64,000 bases of DNA from Cryobacterium aureum (GTDB lineage Bacteria > Actinomycetota > Actinomycetes > Actinomycetales > Microbacteriaceae): positions 62,001 through 126,000 of the forward strand of contig NZ_PPTG01000014.1 of assembly GCF_002954245.1 (NCBI RefSeq), written 5' to 3'. The notes beneath the pieces are model-generated. The model saw nothing but the letters and a program-made list of their open reading frames with translations. It did not search any database and was not told the DNA's origin. Position numbers and translations under genes: made by a program. Below are positions 8,930 through 17,636 of this stretch, piece by piece. Each line of letters begins with the position of its first letter. The first letter of the stretch is position 1.

Positions 8930-8995
8930 GGTGTGCTCCCGGTGCCGTGGCTTTAACGCAAGGTTCCAGTCTACGACCGGGCCAGCGCTGGCCGA

Positions 8996-10558
8996 TCAAA
9001 CGTGCGGCACGAATCGCCCCCAGGCCAGGCGCCGCTCGCGGTTCGGGTCGGATTCGATCATGTCTTCCCGATCGATGATGAGGGTCTCCCTGGTTCCCTC
9101 TTCGTACCGAGGCCACTCGGCCGATGGCACCCCGCCGGCTACAAAGCCGAGCCACCAGCCCTGCATCCTGGTACCGATGTCCTGAAAGGCTCGTCGCCCC
9201 CCGAGCGCCGTCATGCTGCGGCCGAACCAGCCGTCGAGCCGGTCGAACAACGGAAACAGTTCGAGACCGTGGGTAGCGTCAAGGCCCATCAGGCGTAGCA
9301 GCCGCGGCGCGGCGTCGAAGCGGTAGAAGTACACCGGCGCGTAGCGCGAGTGTCGTTCTGCGACTTTCACGCTCGGGTACCAGAAAGAATAGTCGCCGCC
9401 GAAATCCAGCGCCGCGCGCAACGCCGGAATACCCGGGTACTGCGCTTTGAGGGCTTTCTTCGCTTTCTTCTTGGTTTTCTTGAAAATCGCGCGGATCCGC
9501 GCTGGTGTCGTGGCCAGAATGTCGATCCGGCCGCTGAACAGTGACCCTTCGCGCGCGTTGGTGCCGATGATCAGTGGGATGCGCGCGGCCCGGCCATCCC
9601 GAAAAGCGTCGAGTGGTCGCTCAGGCAGAAAAACTCCGTCAATGACCGGGCAGAGCGGAATCGTACCCGGGTCCTGGTCGGGGGTACGCACGGTCAGCGC
9701 CGTCGTGGCGGCGGCGAGCAGTGCCGGGTCGGCGGCGAGCAACAGGCGGGCCGCTTCGGCGGTGCTAGAGGGGCCGGGATCGATCAGACTGTCCACGAAT
9801 TCGCCGGCCCAGCGCGCGGTGAGATCGCTCGGGTAAACCGCGTTCGGCGGCGCGCTCTGCGCGATTGCCCGGTGGAACAGGCCGGCCGCGCTCGGCACGG
9901 TCATCAGGGTGGTGACCGCGTTGCCGCCGGCCGACTCACCGAACAGGGTGACGGCATCCGGGTCACCGCCAAAGGCGTGAATGTTCTCCTGCACCCACTG
10001 CAACGCGGCAACCTGGTCGCGGAGTCCCAGATTGCTCTCAAACGGATGCTCCGCCGTGCCATACCGAGAGAAGTCCAGGTAGCCGAGGGCCCCCAGCCGG
10101 TAGTTGAGGCTGACGTAGACGATGCCGCCCCGCCGCACGAGCCCTTCGCCCTGCCGCGGAACCTCACGGCTGGAGCCGACGCTGTATGCACCGCCGTGGA
10201 TGAACACCATCACCGGCCGCAGCGCGTCCTCGAACTGCGCGCCGGGACGCATCCGCTCGTCTGGCGCGATCACGTTGAGGTTGAGGCAGTCTTCTCCCTG
10301 GGGAATGCGCGGGTGGGCACCACGAAACTGGCCCTTATGACTCTGCGGGGCGATCAGGCCCCACTGGCTCGCATCGCGCACACCGTGCCAGGCCGATGGC
10401 GGCTGCGGCGCACGAAAACGTCGATCACCCACCGGAGCCGCCGCATAGGGAATACCGCGCCAGGCGAGCACGCCACGCTCGCGAACTCCGCGGAGCAGTC
10501 CGGCGGCCACTCGCACCTCCAGCCCCGCCTCGGTGGTGGGATCAGCGAGTTGACTCAT
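8996..10558 (-). CDS. Type-B carboxylesterase/lipase family protein
   Basis: 520 residues. Classical alpha/beta-hydrolase type-B motifs: GIPYAAAPVG, EDCLNLNV, oxyanion-hole FIHGGAYSVGS, nucleophile Ser in LFGESAGGNAV, and a probable catalytic His in ATHGLELFPLF near the C-terminus. No signal peptide is evident, so it is likely cytoplasmic. It would hydrolyse carboxylic esters, substrate unknown. The start at ATG 10558 fits the family N-terminus; the frame stays open further upstream but that part is antisense to the divergent permease at 10640. It lies 66 bases ahead of the purine permease and may share its transcript. Confidence 0.88.
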   Translation of the reverse strand: MSQLADPTTEAGLEVRVAAGLLRGVRERGVLAWRGIPYAAAPVGDRRFRAPQPPSAWHGVRDASQWGLIAPQSHKGQFRGAHPRIPQGEDCLNLNVIAPDERMRPGAQFEDALRPVMVFIHGGAYSVGSSREVPRQGEGLVRRGGIVYVSLNYRLGALGYLDFSRYGTAEHPFESNLGLRDQVAALQWVQENIHAFGGDPDAVTLFGESAGGNAVTTLMTVPSAAGLFHRAIAQSAPPNAVYPSDLTARWAGEFVDSLIDPGPSSTAEAARLLLAADPALLAAATTALTVRTPDQDPGTIPLCPVIDGVFLPERPLDAFRDGRAARIPLIIGTNAREGSLFSGRIDILATTPARIRAIFKKTKKKAKKALKAQYPGIPALRAALDFGGDYSFWYPSVKVAERHSRYAPVYFYRFDAAPRLLRLMGLDATHGLELFPLFDRLDGWFGRSMTALGGRRAFQDIGTRMQGWWLGFVAGGVPSAEWPRYEEGTRETLIIDREDMIESDPNRERRLAWGRFVPHV

Positions 10559-10639
10559 GCGCCCGAGTCTATTCCGCCGTGCTGACCGGCTGCGACTACG
10601 CTCGACACAGATACCGCACCAGAAGAAACGAGAACCACG

Positions 10640-11917
10640 ATGGCACTGCCCTGGACCCTGCACGGCGACGGAAAAACGGTCGGGGCACAGGAGGTCGTCG
10701 GCCCGGGCGAACGGCTGAGCTGGCCACTGACCATCGGCATCGGCTCGCAGCACGTCGTGGCCATGTTCGGTGCGACCTTTCTGGTGCCGTTGCTCACCGA
10801 CTTTCCGCCGAGCACCACGCTGCTGTTCTCCGGCATCGGAACCCTGCTGTTCCTGCTGATCACCGGGAACAAACTGCCCAGCTACCTGGGTTCGTCGTTC
10901 GCCTTCATCGCACCGATCACCGCAGCCACCGCCTCGGCCGGTATGGGCAGCGCCCTGTTCGGCATCATGGCCGTCGGTGCGTTGCTCACCCTGGTCGGCG
11001 TCATCGTGCAACTTACCGGCACCGGGTGGATCGACCGACTGATGCCGCCGATCGTCTCGGGCGCCATCGTCGCGCTTATCGGGTTTAACCTCGCCCCGGT
11101 GGCCAAGGCCAACTTCGACAAGGCACCGCTCACGGCGCTGATCACGCTCGTCGCGGTGATTCTGTGCACCGTGCTGTTTCGCGGCATCCTCGGTCGGCTG
11201 TCGATTTTTCTCGGCGTGGTGGTGGGCTACGTCGCGGCCGTCTTCTTCGGCGAGGTCGACTTCAGCCGGATCGCCGACGCCGCCTGGATCGGGCTGCCGC
11301 CGTTCACCGCGCCCGCCAACCCGTTTGAAAACCCAGCCGCTGTCTTGGGCGTGCTGCCCGCCTTTCTGCCCGTCGTCCTCGTGCTCATCGCCGAGAACGT
11401 CGGCCACATCAAGGGCGTTGCGCAGATGACGGATGCGAAGGTGAACCGGCTCACCGGGCGCGCCCTGCTCGCCGACGGCCTCGCCACCATGCTGGCCGGT
11501 TTCGGCGGCGGCAGCGGAACCACGACCTACGGCGAAAACATCGGCGTCATGGCGGCGACCCGCATCTACTCCACGGCGGCTTACTGGGTGGCCGGAATCG
11601 TCGCTATTCTGCTCGGCCTCTCCCCCAAGGTCGGTGCGATCATTTTCACGATCCCCGATGGCGTGCTCGGCGGTGTCACCACCGCGCTCTACGGGCTGAT
11701 CGGGGTGATCGGTGTGAAGATCTGGCTCGACAATAAGGTCGACTTCTCCAAGCCGGTGAACCAGTTCACCGCGGCGACCGCGCTCATTATCGGTATCGCC
11801 GACTTCACGCTGAACGCGGACACCCTAAGCTTCAACGGCATCGCCCTCGGTACCCTAGCGGCCATCGTGATCTACCACCTGATGACCTGGCTCGGCCGAG
11901 TGCGTCGGACGGCCTGA
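10640..11917 (+). CDS. NCS2-family uracil permease, UraA-like
   Basis: 425 residues with about 12-14 membrane segments, including the NCS2 half-helix regions (QHVVAMFGATFLVPLL, FIAPITAA, LIAENVGHIKG and GGSGTTTYGENIGVMAATR). The Glu in LIAENVG and the TTYGENIG loop are the nucleobase-binding elements of UraA-type symporters. Uracil, possibly also xanthine, is the likely substrate, moved with protons. It is divergent from the esterase and purine permease genes; the 81-base gap has no strong ribosome site for the ATG chosen. Confidence 0.88.
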   Translation: MALPWTLHGDGKTVGAQEVVGPGERLSWPLTIGIGSQHVVAMFGATFLVPLLTDFPPSTTLLFSGIGTLLFLLITGNKLPSYLGSSFAFIAPITAATASAGMGSALFGIMAVGALLTLVGVIVQLTGTGWIDRLMPPIVSGAIVALIGFNLAPVAKANFDKAPLTALITLVAVILCTVLFRGILGRLSIFLGVVVGYVAAVFFGEVDFSRIADAAWIGLPPFTAPANPFENPAAVLGVLPAFLPVVLVLIAENVGHIKGVAQMTDAKVNRLTGRALLADGLATMLAGFGGGSGTTTYGENIGVMAATRIYSTAAYWVAGIVAILLGLSPKVGAIIFTIPDGVLGGVTTALYGLIGVIGVKIWLDNKVDFSKPVNQFTAATALIIGIADFTLNADTLSFNGIALGTLAAIVIYHLMTWLGRVRRTA

Positions 11918-11948
11918 CCCGCCTGACCTGCCTAACCCGCCTGACAAG
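11913..11948. repeat. Degenerate 9-bp tandem repeat, four copies, starting at the uracil permease stop
   Basis: CCTGACCCG / CCTGACCTG / CCTAACCCG / CCTGACAAG run directly on from the permease TGA at 11915-11917; three of the four units contain TGA. This looks like slippage duplication of the end of the gene. Confidence 0.7.
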
Positions 11949-12005
11949 CGGATGACCGCGCCCCATTTGGGTGCGCGCAAGCAGAAACCGGGACGCCGAG
12001 CGGGG

Positions 12006-12338
12006 CTACCGGTGCAGGGCCGGCACGATCAGGTAGACGCCGTACAGCACGGCGATGCCGCAGAGCACGAAGCAGGCGTACCCGGCGCAGAGGGCCAGGC
12101 GCTTCAGCCCGGGCGTGAGCGGGTTGGCTGCGGCGGCCTTGCGCGCTCGTTTGACCTGCTTCGCGGCCTTCTTCGGGCTCAGCACGGTGATCGCGCCGGT
12201 GAACTCGTGCGGCTCCACCAGCGGGATGCGGCCGGCCGTGGTGAGCAGGCGCAGGCCCAGCGAGTAGAGACTCACGAGCAGGGCCGCCGAGAACAGTGAC
12301 GCGACCGAGACGACGAGAAAGGCGCTCCAGTCGATCAC
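12006..12338 (-). CDS. Small two-helix membrane protein of unknown function
   Basis: 110 residues. A hydrophobic helix at about residues 6-32, a basic middle (KKAAKQVKRARKAAAANP) that should face the cytoplasm, and a second helix at about 82-106. Its ATG overlaps the stop of the phosphate transporter gene by 4 bases, so it is the last gene of that operon and translationally coupled to it. I do not recognise a named family. Coupling to PiT suggests a membrane role linked to phosphate uptake, but nothing in the sequence proves it. Confidence 0.7.
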   Translation of the reverse strand: MIDWSAFLVVSVASLFSAALLVSLYSLGLRLLTTAGRIPLVEPHEFTGAITVLSPKKAAKQVKRARKAAAANPLTPGLKRLALCAGYACFVLCGIAVLYGVYLIVPALHR

Positions 12339-13540
12339 AGTGACACCTTTCTGCGGTCGCCACGGCCATGACGGGTGGGCCGGCGCGGCGTCTTCTTGAT
12401 ATTGACCACCCGTCCTGCATCATCGATGTCGTTGAGCAGGGTGTGGTGGGTTACCCGGTTGCGGCGCGACCAGCGGAACAGGGCCATGATCACGATTGTT
12501 CCGATCACCATGTCGAGCACGATGCCTACGGGTCCCAGCAGGGCGAGTCCGGCGGCGAACGCGCCCATGATGGCCGAGGCTGGCAGGGTCATGACCCAGC
12601 CGAGAGCGATGCGTCCGGCCATCCCCCAGCGTATGGTCGAGCCCCGGCGGCCCAGGCCGGAGCCGATCACCGACCCGGAGGCGACCTGGGTGGTGGAGAG
12701 GGCGAATCCGAGGTGGCTGGAGGCGAGGATCGTGGCAGCGGTGCTGGTTTCGGCGGCGAACCCCTGGGCCGGCTTGATCTCGGTCAGGCCGGTGCCCATG
12801 GTGCGGATAATGCGCCAGCCGCCGGTGTAGGTGCCGATGGCGATGGCGAGGGCGCAGGCGGCGATGACCCAGAAGGTGGGGCCGCTGCCAACTGCCTGGA
12901 ACCCGCCGGCGATGAGGGTCAGCGTGATCACGCCCATCGTCTTCTGGGCATCGTTGGTGCCGTGTGCCAGCGCGACGAGCGAGGAGGAGAAGATCTGCGC
13001 GTAACGGAACCCGCCGCGGCCGTCTGGTTTGCCGACATCGCGCCGGGTGATCGTGTAGGCCAGGCGCGTGGCGACGAGCGCCACGCCGCCGGCGATCAGC
13101 GGCGCGATCAGCGCGGGCAGAATCACCTTGGCGGCCACGACGTTGTAGTCAACGGCCTGGGTGCCGACGCCGATGATCGTGGCGCCGATCAGCCCACCGA
13201 ACAGGGCGTGGCTCGAGCTCGACGGCAGGCCCATCAGCCAGGTGACCAGGTTCCACACGATTGCGCCGATCAGTCCGGCGAAGATGAGTTCGGGGGTGAT
13301 CAGCACCCCGCCGTCCCCCTCCTTAATGATGCCGCCCGACACGGTGCGCGCAACCTCGGTGGAGAGAAAAGCCCCGACCAGGTTGAGAATGGCGGCGACG
13401 CCAACGGCAACTTTGGGCTTCATCGCGCCGGTTGCGATCGGAGTGGCCATGGCATTGGCCGTGTCGTGAAAGCCGTTGGTGAAGTCGAAGATGAGTGCCA
13501 GCGCGATGACCAGAACGATGATGAGGCTGAATTCAGGCAC
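12335..13540 (-). CDS. pit: Inorganic phosphate transporter, PiT family
   Basis: 401 residues. The two PiT signature repeats are visible: FDFTNGFHDTANAMATPIAT near the N-terminus and ALAHGTNDAQKTMGVITL in the second half, with about 10-12 membrane helices. PiT proteins import metal-phosphate with protons at low affinity. I take the GTG at 13540 as start, giving a normal N-terminus VPEFSLIIVLVIA; the frame extends upstream but that part lies inside the Nudix gene, whose end it overlaps by 8 bases. Operon order is Nudix, PiT, small membrane protein. Confidence 0.92.
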   Translation of the reverse strand: MPEFSLIIVLVIALALIFDFTNGFHDTANAMATPIATGAMKPKVAVGVAAILNLVGAFLSTEVARTVSGGIIKEGDGGVLITPELIFAGLIGAIVWNLVTWLMGLPSSSSHALFGGLIGATIIGVGTQAVDYNVVAAKVILPALIAPLIAGGVALVATRLAYTITRRDVGKPDGRGGFRYAQIFSSSLVALAHGTNDAQKTMGVITLTLIAGGFQAVGSGPTFWVIAACALAIAIGTYTGGWRIIRTMGTGLTEIKPAQGFAAETSTAATILASSHLGFALSTTQVASGSVIGSGLGRRGSTIRWGMAGRIALGWVMTLPASAIMGAFAAGLALLGPVGIVLDMVIGTIVIMALFRWSRRNRVTHHTLLNDIDDAGRVVNIKKTPRRPTRHGRGDRRKVSL

Positions 13541-14006
13541 GAGACACCACACTTTCCAGGTCAGCTCCGAAGGTGAACGTGGCGCGTACCGGCACGCCGC
13601 CCAGCACCCCGGGCAGCCAATGCCGGGCGTCGTCCCACATTTCATCCACCGGCAGGGTCGCCACGTCAAACCAGACCGGGTTCAGCTCGTTCGATTCCCG
13701 CGGGGTCCCCGACCACTCGTCGCAGACGAACACGGTCGACTCCTGACTCCACTCTTGGCGGTGCGGAAACAGATAGGTGAGATACCCCAGTTCAGTCAAA
13801 GCGGATGCCGCAACCACCAGCCCGGATTCCTCCTCGATTTCACGCACGGCAGCGTCCACTGCGCTCTCACCGATTTCGAGCTTGCCGCCGAGACCGACGA
13901 TGTTGCCCACGCCGAGGCCTTTCTTCTTGCGCCCCAGCAGTACCTGCCGGTTGCCTTCGGGAGATAGTCGGGTGAGGTAGCACACGCATACCTGGGGCAA
14001 AGTCAT
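13533..14006 (-). CDS. Nudix hydrolase, 8-oxo-dGTP diphosphatase-like (MutT/MTH1 type)
   Basis: 157 residues. A complete Nudix box is present: GGKLEIGES then AAVREIEEESGL, with the metal-binding Glu residues intact. The VLLGRKKKGLGVGNIVGLGG lead-in and the WDDARHWLP segment resemble MTH1-like enzymes that clean oxidised purine nucleotides from the pool. The ATG at 14006 is the first start and fits the family N-terminus. It overlaps the PiT gene by 8 bases and is divergent from the mycoredoxin gene. Confidence 0.85.
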   Translation of the reverse strand: MTLPQVCVCYLTRLSPEGNRQVLLGRKKKGLGVGNIVGLGGKLEIGESAVDAAVREIEEESGLVVAASALTELGYLTYLFPHRQEWSQESTVFVCDEWSGTPRESNELNPVWFDVATLPVDEMWDDARHWLPGVLGGVPVRATFTFGADLESVVSRA

Positions 14007-14063
14007 TGCTTCATCTTAACGCGCATGCGGTTCTTTCGGAGGCGGCTCGGATAAGCTCCGATC

Positions 14064-14318
14064 ATGGACTTTGTACCCGCTACCGGAACCATCACCATGT
14101 TCACGACCGACTGGTGCGGTTACTGCAAACGATTGAAGAAGCAGCTCGACACCGCCGGCATCGGTTACACCGAGGTGAATATCGAGCAGGTTGACGGCAC
14201 ACCGGAGCTCGTGATGAGCCTCAATAACGGCAACCAGACCGTGCCGACCATCCTGTACCCCGACGGATCGGCCGCGACCAACCCATCGCTGGCCCAGGTG
14301 CAGGCCAAACTCGCCTGA
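14064..14318 (+). CDS. Mycoredoxin-like glutaredoxin-fold protein
   Basis: 84 residues, the full length of the family. Active site CGYC in FTTDWCGYCKRLKKQL, cis-Pro loop TVPTILYPDG, and no signal peptide. Mycoredoxins reduce mycothiol mixed disulfides in Actinobacteria. Divergent from the oxidised-nucleotide hydrolase gene across 57 bases, which would suit shared oxidative-stress expression, though no operator is evident. Confidence 0.88.
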   Translation: MDFVPATGTITMFTTDWCGYCKRLKKQLDTAGIGYTEVNIEQVDGTPELVMSLNNGNQTVPTILYPDGSAATNPSLAQVQAKLA

Positions 14319-14415
14319 CCAGCCCGCAGCTCTCGGGTCTACACGTCGCAGCACTCGTTTGAGAAGCCGGCACTGGTTTGAACACGTGCCACCAGCTCAA
14401 ACGCGTGCCACGCTC
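14319..14415. terminator. Convergent gap with GTTTGA/TCAAAC inverted repeats
   Basis: Between the mycoredoxin and pfkA stops. GTTTGA at 14376-14381 pairs with TCAAAC at 14397-14402, GTTTGAG also occurs at 14357, and CGTGCCAC occurs twice as a direct repeat. It is the only room for termination of either gene; there is no clear U-tract. Confidence 0.4.
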
Positions 14416-15444
14416 CTAGCCGAAAAGTACGGCGGCCTCGTCGTAGCGGGCTGGTGAGACCCGCTTGAGGCCGATTGTGGCCGATGCGATACTCACGACG
14501 TCGATCTCGGTGCCGCGCAGCGACACCATCGACCCCCACTGCGAGTTGTGGATAGCGTCCACCGCCGCCATGCCGAGGCGGGTGGCAAGCACCCGGTCGT
14601 AGGCCGACGGTGCGCCGCCGCGCTGGGTGTGGCCGAGCACGGTGGCGCGGCTTTCGATGCCGGTGCGTTCCTCGATCAGCGGGGCGATGACCTCACTGAT
14701 TCCGCCGAGGCGGGGGCGATGAAATGCGTCGAGGCCCTTGGTGGAGTGCGCTTCCTCCATGCCGGAGAGCAGAAAACCCTCCGAGACGACGATGACCGGG
14801 GCCCGGCCGCGGTCACGCACGTGCTCGACCCAGTCGCAGATCTGCTCGATCGACTTGGGCTGCTCTGGGATGAGGATGGCGTGGGCACCGCCGGCCATTC
14901 CGGAGTGCAGCGCGATCCAGCCGACGTGGCGCCCCATGACCTCGACGACCATGCAGCGCCCGTGCGATTCGGCGGTGGTGCGCAGGCGGTCGATGGCTTC
15001 GGTGGCGATTTCGACGGCGGTATTGAAGCCGAACGAGTAGTCGGTGGCTTCGAGGTCGTTGTCGATGGTTTTGGGCACTCCGACAATGTTGAGTCCGGCC
15101 TCGGTGAGGCGATGTGCGGCGGTCAACGTGCCCTCTCCGCCGATCGCGATCACGGCGTCGATGCCGTTGGCGTCGAGGGTGCGCTGGATGTTCTCCGGGC
15201 CGCCGTGTTCGCCCTCGAACGGGTTGGTGCGAGAACTGCCCAAAATAGTGCCGCCCTGGCGAGACAGGCCGCGAACGCTGTGACGATCGAGTTCCATGAA
15301 CTCGCTCTGCACGAGTCCGCGCCAGCCATTGCGGATTCCGACGAATTCGAATTCATGGGTGCGCACACCCTTGAGCACGGCGCCGCGAATGACCGCGTTC
15401 AGTCCGGGGCAGTCGCCGCCGCTGGTGAGAATACCGATCTTCAT
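14416..15444 (-). CDS. pfkA: 6-phosphofructokinase
   Basis: 342 residues. PFK motifs: ILTSGGDCPGLNAVIRG, GGEGTLTAAH, PKTIDNDL with catalytic Asp, EVMGRHVGWIAL, and VLGHTQRGG. The nucleotide-discriminating pair reads Gly in GGEG and Lys in PKTIDND, as in ATP-dependent actinobacterial enzymes such as that of Streptomyces; PPi enzymes have Asp in the first position. It phosphorylates fructose-6-phosphate in glycolysis. ATG at 15444 is 5 bases past the stop of the helicase gene, so the two share a transcript. Confidence 0.93.
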   Translation of the reverse strand: MKIGILTSGGDCPGLNAVIRGAVLKGVRTHEFEFVGIRNGWRGLVQSEFMELDRHSVRGLSRQGGTILGSSRTNPFEGEHGGPENIQRTLDANGIDAVIAIGGEGTLTAAHRLTEAGLNIVGVPKTIDNDLEATDYSFGFNTAVEIATEAIDRLRTTAESHGRCMVVEVMGRHVGWIALHSGMAGGAHAILIPEQPKSIEQICDWVEHVRDRGRAPVIVVSEGFLLSGMEEAHSTKGLDAFHRPRLGGISEVIAPLIEERTGIESRATVLGHTQRGGAPSAYDRVLATRLGMAAVDAIHNSQWGSMVSLRGTEIDVVSIASATIGLKRVSPARYDEAAVLFG

Positions 15445-15449
15445 CCGGG

Positions 15450-17636
15450 TTACAGCTTTCCGTCGAGGGCCTGGCTGAGCAGGTAGATGAGCGCACTCGC
15501 CTGCACCGAATCGGTGGCCGAAAACTCTGCCTGGGAACCATCGAGGGCGCGAGCAGCCAGACCCTCTTTGCTGCCGATCAGATCGGCGATTCGCGCATCG
15601 ATGGTGTGCGCGGCGATGATGCGCCACGCGGTGACCGGCTCATCCTGACCGATGCGGTGCACCCGGTCGATCGCCTGGGTCTGCTCGGCTGCGGTCCAGC
15701 TGAGTTCGGCGAGCACCACGTTCGATGCGGCCTGCAGGTTGACGCCGACACCGGCTGCGGTGAGCGAACACACCGCGATCGCGACGTCGGGATCGTTGTT
15801 GAAGGAATCAATTGCGACCTGGCGGGCCAAGGCGCTCTGGTCGCCCCGCAGCGAAACCGTTTTCAGGTCGCGCTTGGCGAAGATCTCCTCCGCGGTGTCC
15901 ATGACGTCGATGTGCTTGGCGAAGAACACCACCTTGCCCACCGAGCGGGCCAGTTGCGCCGCGTAATCCGCCGCGAGCCCGGCCTTGGCCTGACCGATCT
16001 TGCGCACCATCGTGAAGACGTTTTCGCCAGTGGTCTGGCCCTTGGAATCTTCGAGCTCAGCGTGAGCGACGGCGCGAATGTAGGCATCCCGCTGGTCTTC
16101 GTCGGGAACGGCCGGACCGCCCGAGCCAGCGTGCCGGGCCGCGACGAGCGCCTGAAAACGGGTGACCAGACGGGCACCGAGCTCCCGCTCGGCCTGGCGG
16201 ATGGATCGGCCGAGGTCATCGTCGAGTTCCACCGGCAGGTCGGCGATGCGCTTGGCCGGCAGATCGGCGGCGACGTCGACCTTTCGGCGGCGCACGATGC
16301 CCATGTCAATGACGGCGGCGCGGGCTTCCTTGTAGAAGCCCATGTCGGCCGGGGTCAGGCCGGTCTCTTCCAGACGTTTCAGCAGTGCAGGGGCAGGCTT
16401 GTCACCATCGATCCAGCCGAGGAACTGCCAGATGGCGCGAAAATCATCGACGTCGTTGATGAGAGGCGTTCCGGTGAGAGCCATCAGCAGCGGGTTGCCG
16501 CCCGGGGTGCGGCGACGAATCTGGTCGGCCAGCGACAGCACGTGTTTGGACCGCTGGGACGACAGGTTCTTGATGAAGTGCGCCTCGTCGACGACCATGC
16601 CCTTGAACCCGAGCGTGCCGAGCCAGGCGAGGTGGCGGTCGAGCACGTCGTAGTTCACCACTACAACGTCGGCGAAAGCATCGAGGGTGTCGCCGTCGCC
16701 GTGGATGACGGTCGCCCGCCGGTTCGGCGTCCACAGTTCCACTTCGCGCGCCCAGTTCATCTTGACCACGTTCGGCACGATGGCCAGCAACGGGTAGGCA
16801 TTGGCAACGGATGCCGCCAGCAAGCTTTGCGCGGTCTTGCCGAGACCGGGCTCGTCGGCGAGCAGGTAGCTGCGATGGCCGAGGCGGGCACTCTCAATGA
16901 AACGCGCCTGGTGCCGCATGAGCTCCATGCCGCCCGGGGAGAGCCGGTCGAGGCGGGGCGCTTCCGGCATGTCCATACTGGCCGCCTGGCCGCCGGATCC
17001 GTACTCGAACGATTTGAACAAGGGACCGAGCAGTTCCCAGTTCGCGAGTCGACGCGGGTGCACGATCGGCTGGGCCGCGGTACTGAAGTCGGGGGCGAGG
17101 AACGGGTTGGCCAGCTGCCTGGCCTTCACCGACTGCGGGATGACCTGGTTCTGCAGCACGACCGGTGCTGCCTCGGGCTCCCGGGTGATGATGAGTTCGT
17201 CTGGGCTGAGTTCGGCACCGGATTCGAGCAGCCAATCACGCCGAAACCGCTGGGCGACGGTGGAGACGCCAGCGTCGGGTTCGAGCAGGGTGATCAGGCT
17301 CGTGTCGCGGGCGGCCGTCTTGGCCAGAATCTGAGCGATCCCATCGAGGCGTTTGAGCAGCTCTGCTCGGTTGGCGTCGGAGAGCTCTTTGTCGCCTTTC
17401 ACCCGAGCGCGTTCCTCACGCATCAGCAGGGCAATGACCTGGTATTTCGTGCGGTTGGTCGGCCCGAGCTTGGTGCCGGACTGCGCCTTCGCTTCGACCT
17501 CGCGCACCTTGCGGGCGAGAATGGGAATGATCGGCGCGTCATCGTCGCGTGAACGCGGGTGAGCCCGATTGCGGGTGGACCCACTACGACCGAGGTTGTT
17601 CCGGCTGCTCGAGGCATCGGTGCGGGTATAAGCCAT
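15450..17636 (-). CDS. SNF2/DEAD-like superfamily 2 helicase-ATPase (SMARCAL1-like)
   Basis: 728 residues. Walker A LADEPGLGKTAQS near residue 265, Walker B/DEAH box VVDEAHFIKN, motif III ALTGTPLIND, and in the second RecA lobe motif V (GVGVNLQAASNVV) and motif VI QAIDRVHRIGQ. The first 220 residues are charged with no known domain. These define an SNF2-type ATP-driven DNA translocase. Single-subunit bacterial members like this have poorly known roles; DNA repair or fork remodelling is suggested for the SMARCAL1-like branch. It lies immediately upstream of pfkA and is preceded by a 291-base gap. Confidence 0.88.
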   Translation of the reverse strand: MAYTRTDASSSRNNLGRSGSTRNRAHPRSRDDDAPIIPILARKVREVEAKAQSGTKLGPTNRTKYQVIALLMREERARVKGDKELSDANRAELLKRLDGIAQILAKTAARDTSLITLLEPDAGVSTVAQRFRRDWLLESGAELSPDELIITREPEAAPVVLQNQVIPQSVKARQLANPFLAPDFSTAAQPIVHPRRLANWELLGPLFKSFEYGSGGQAASMDMPEAPRLDRLSPGGMELMRHQARFIESARLGHRSYLLADEPGLGKTAQSLLAASVANAYPLLAIVPNVVKMNWAREVELWTPNRRATVIHGDGDTLDAFADVVVVNYDVLDRHLAWLGTLGFKGMVVDEAHFIKNLSSQRSKHVLSLADQIRRRTPGGNPLLMALTGTPLINDVDDFRAIWQFLGWIDGDKPAPALLKRLEETGLTPADMGFYKEARAAVIDMGIVRRRKVDVAADLPAKRIADLPVELDDDLGRSIRQAERELGARLVTRFQALVAARHAGSGGPAVPDEDQRDAYIRAVAHAELEDSKGQTTGENVFTMVRKIGQAKAGLAADYAAQLARSVGKVVFFAKHIDVMDTAEEIFAKRDLKTVSLRGDQSALARQVAIDSFNNDPDVAIAVCSLTAAGVGVNLQAASNVVLAELSWTAAEQTQAIDRVHRIGQDEPVTAWRIIAAHTIDARIADLIGSKEGLAARALDGSQAEFSATDSVQASALIYLLSQALDGKL

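Noticed and set aside
10559..11407. N-terminal extension of the carboxylesterase frame
   Set aside because: Open but lies antisense to the uracil permease; the type-B esterase N-terminus starts properly at 10558.
14416..15444. PPi-dependent phosphofructokinase
   Set aside because: The GGEG Gly at the discriminating position argues for ATP use despite Lys in PKTIDND, as in known actinobacterial ATP enzymes.
15606..17552. 648-residue plus-strand open frame
   Set aside because: Antisense to the SNF2 helicase gene; it has the Gly/Arg/His/Asp-rich composition of a GC-rich shadow frame and no recognisable motifs.
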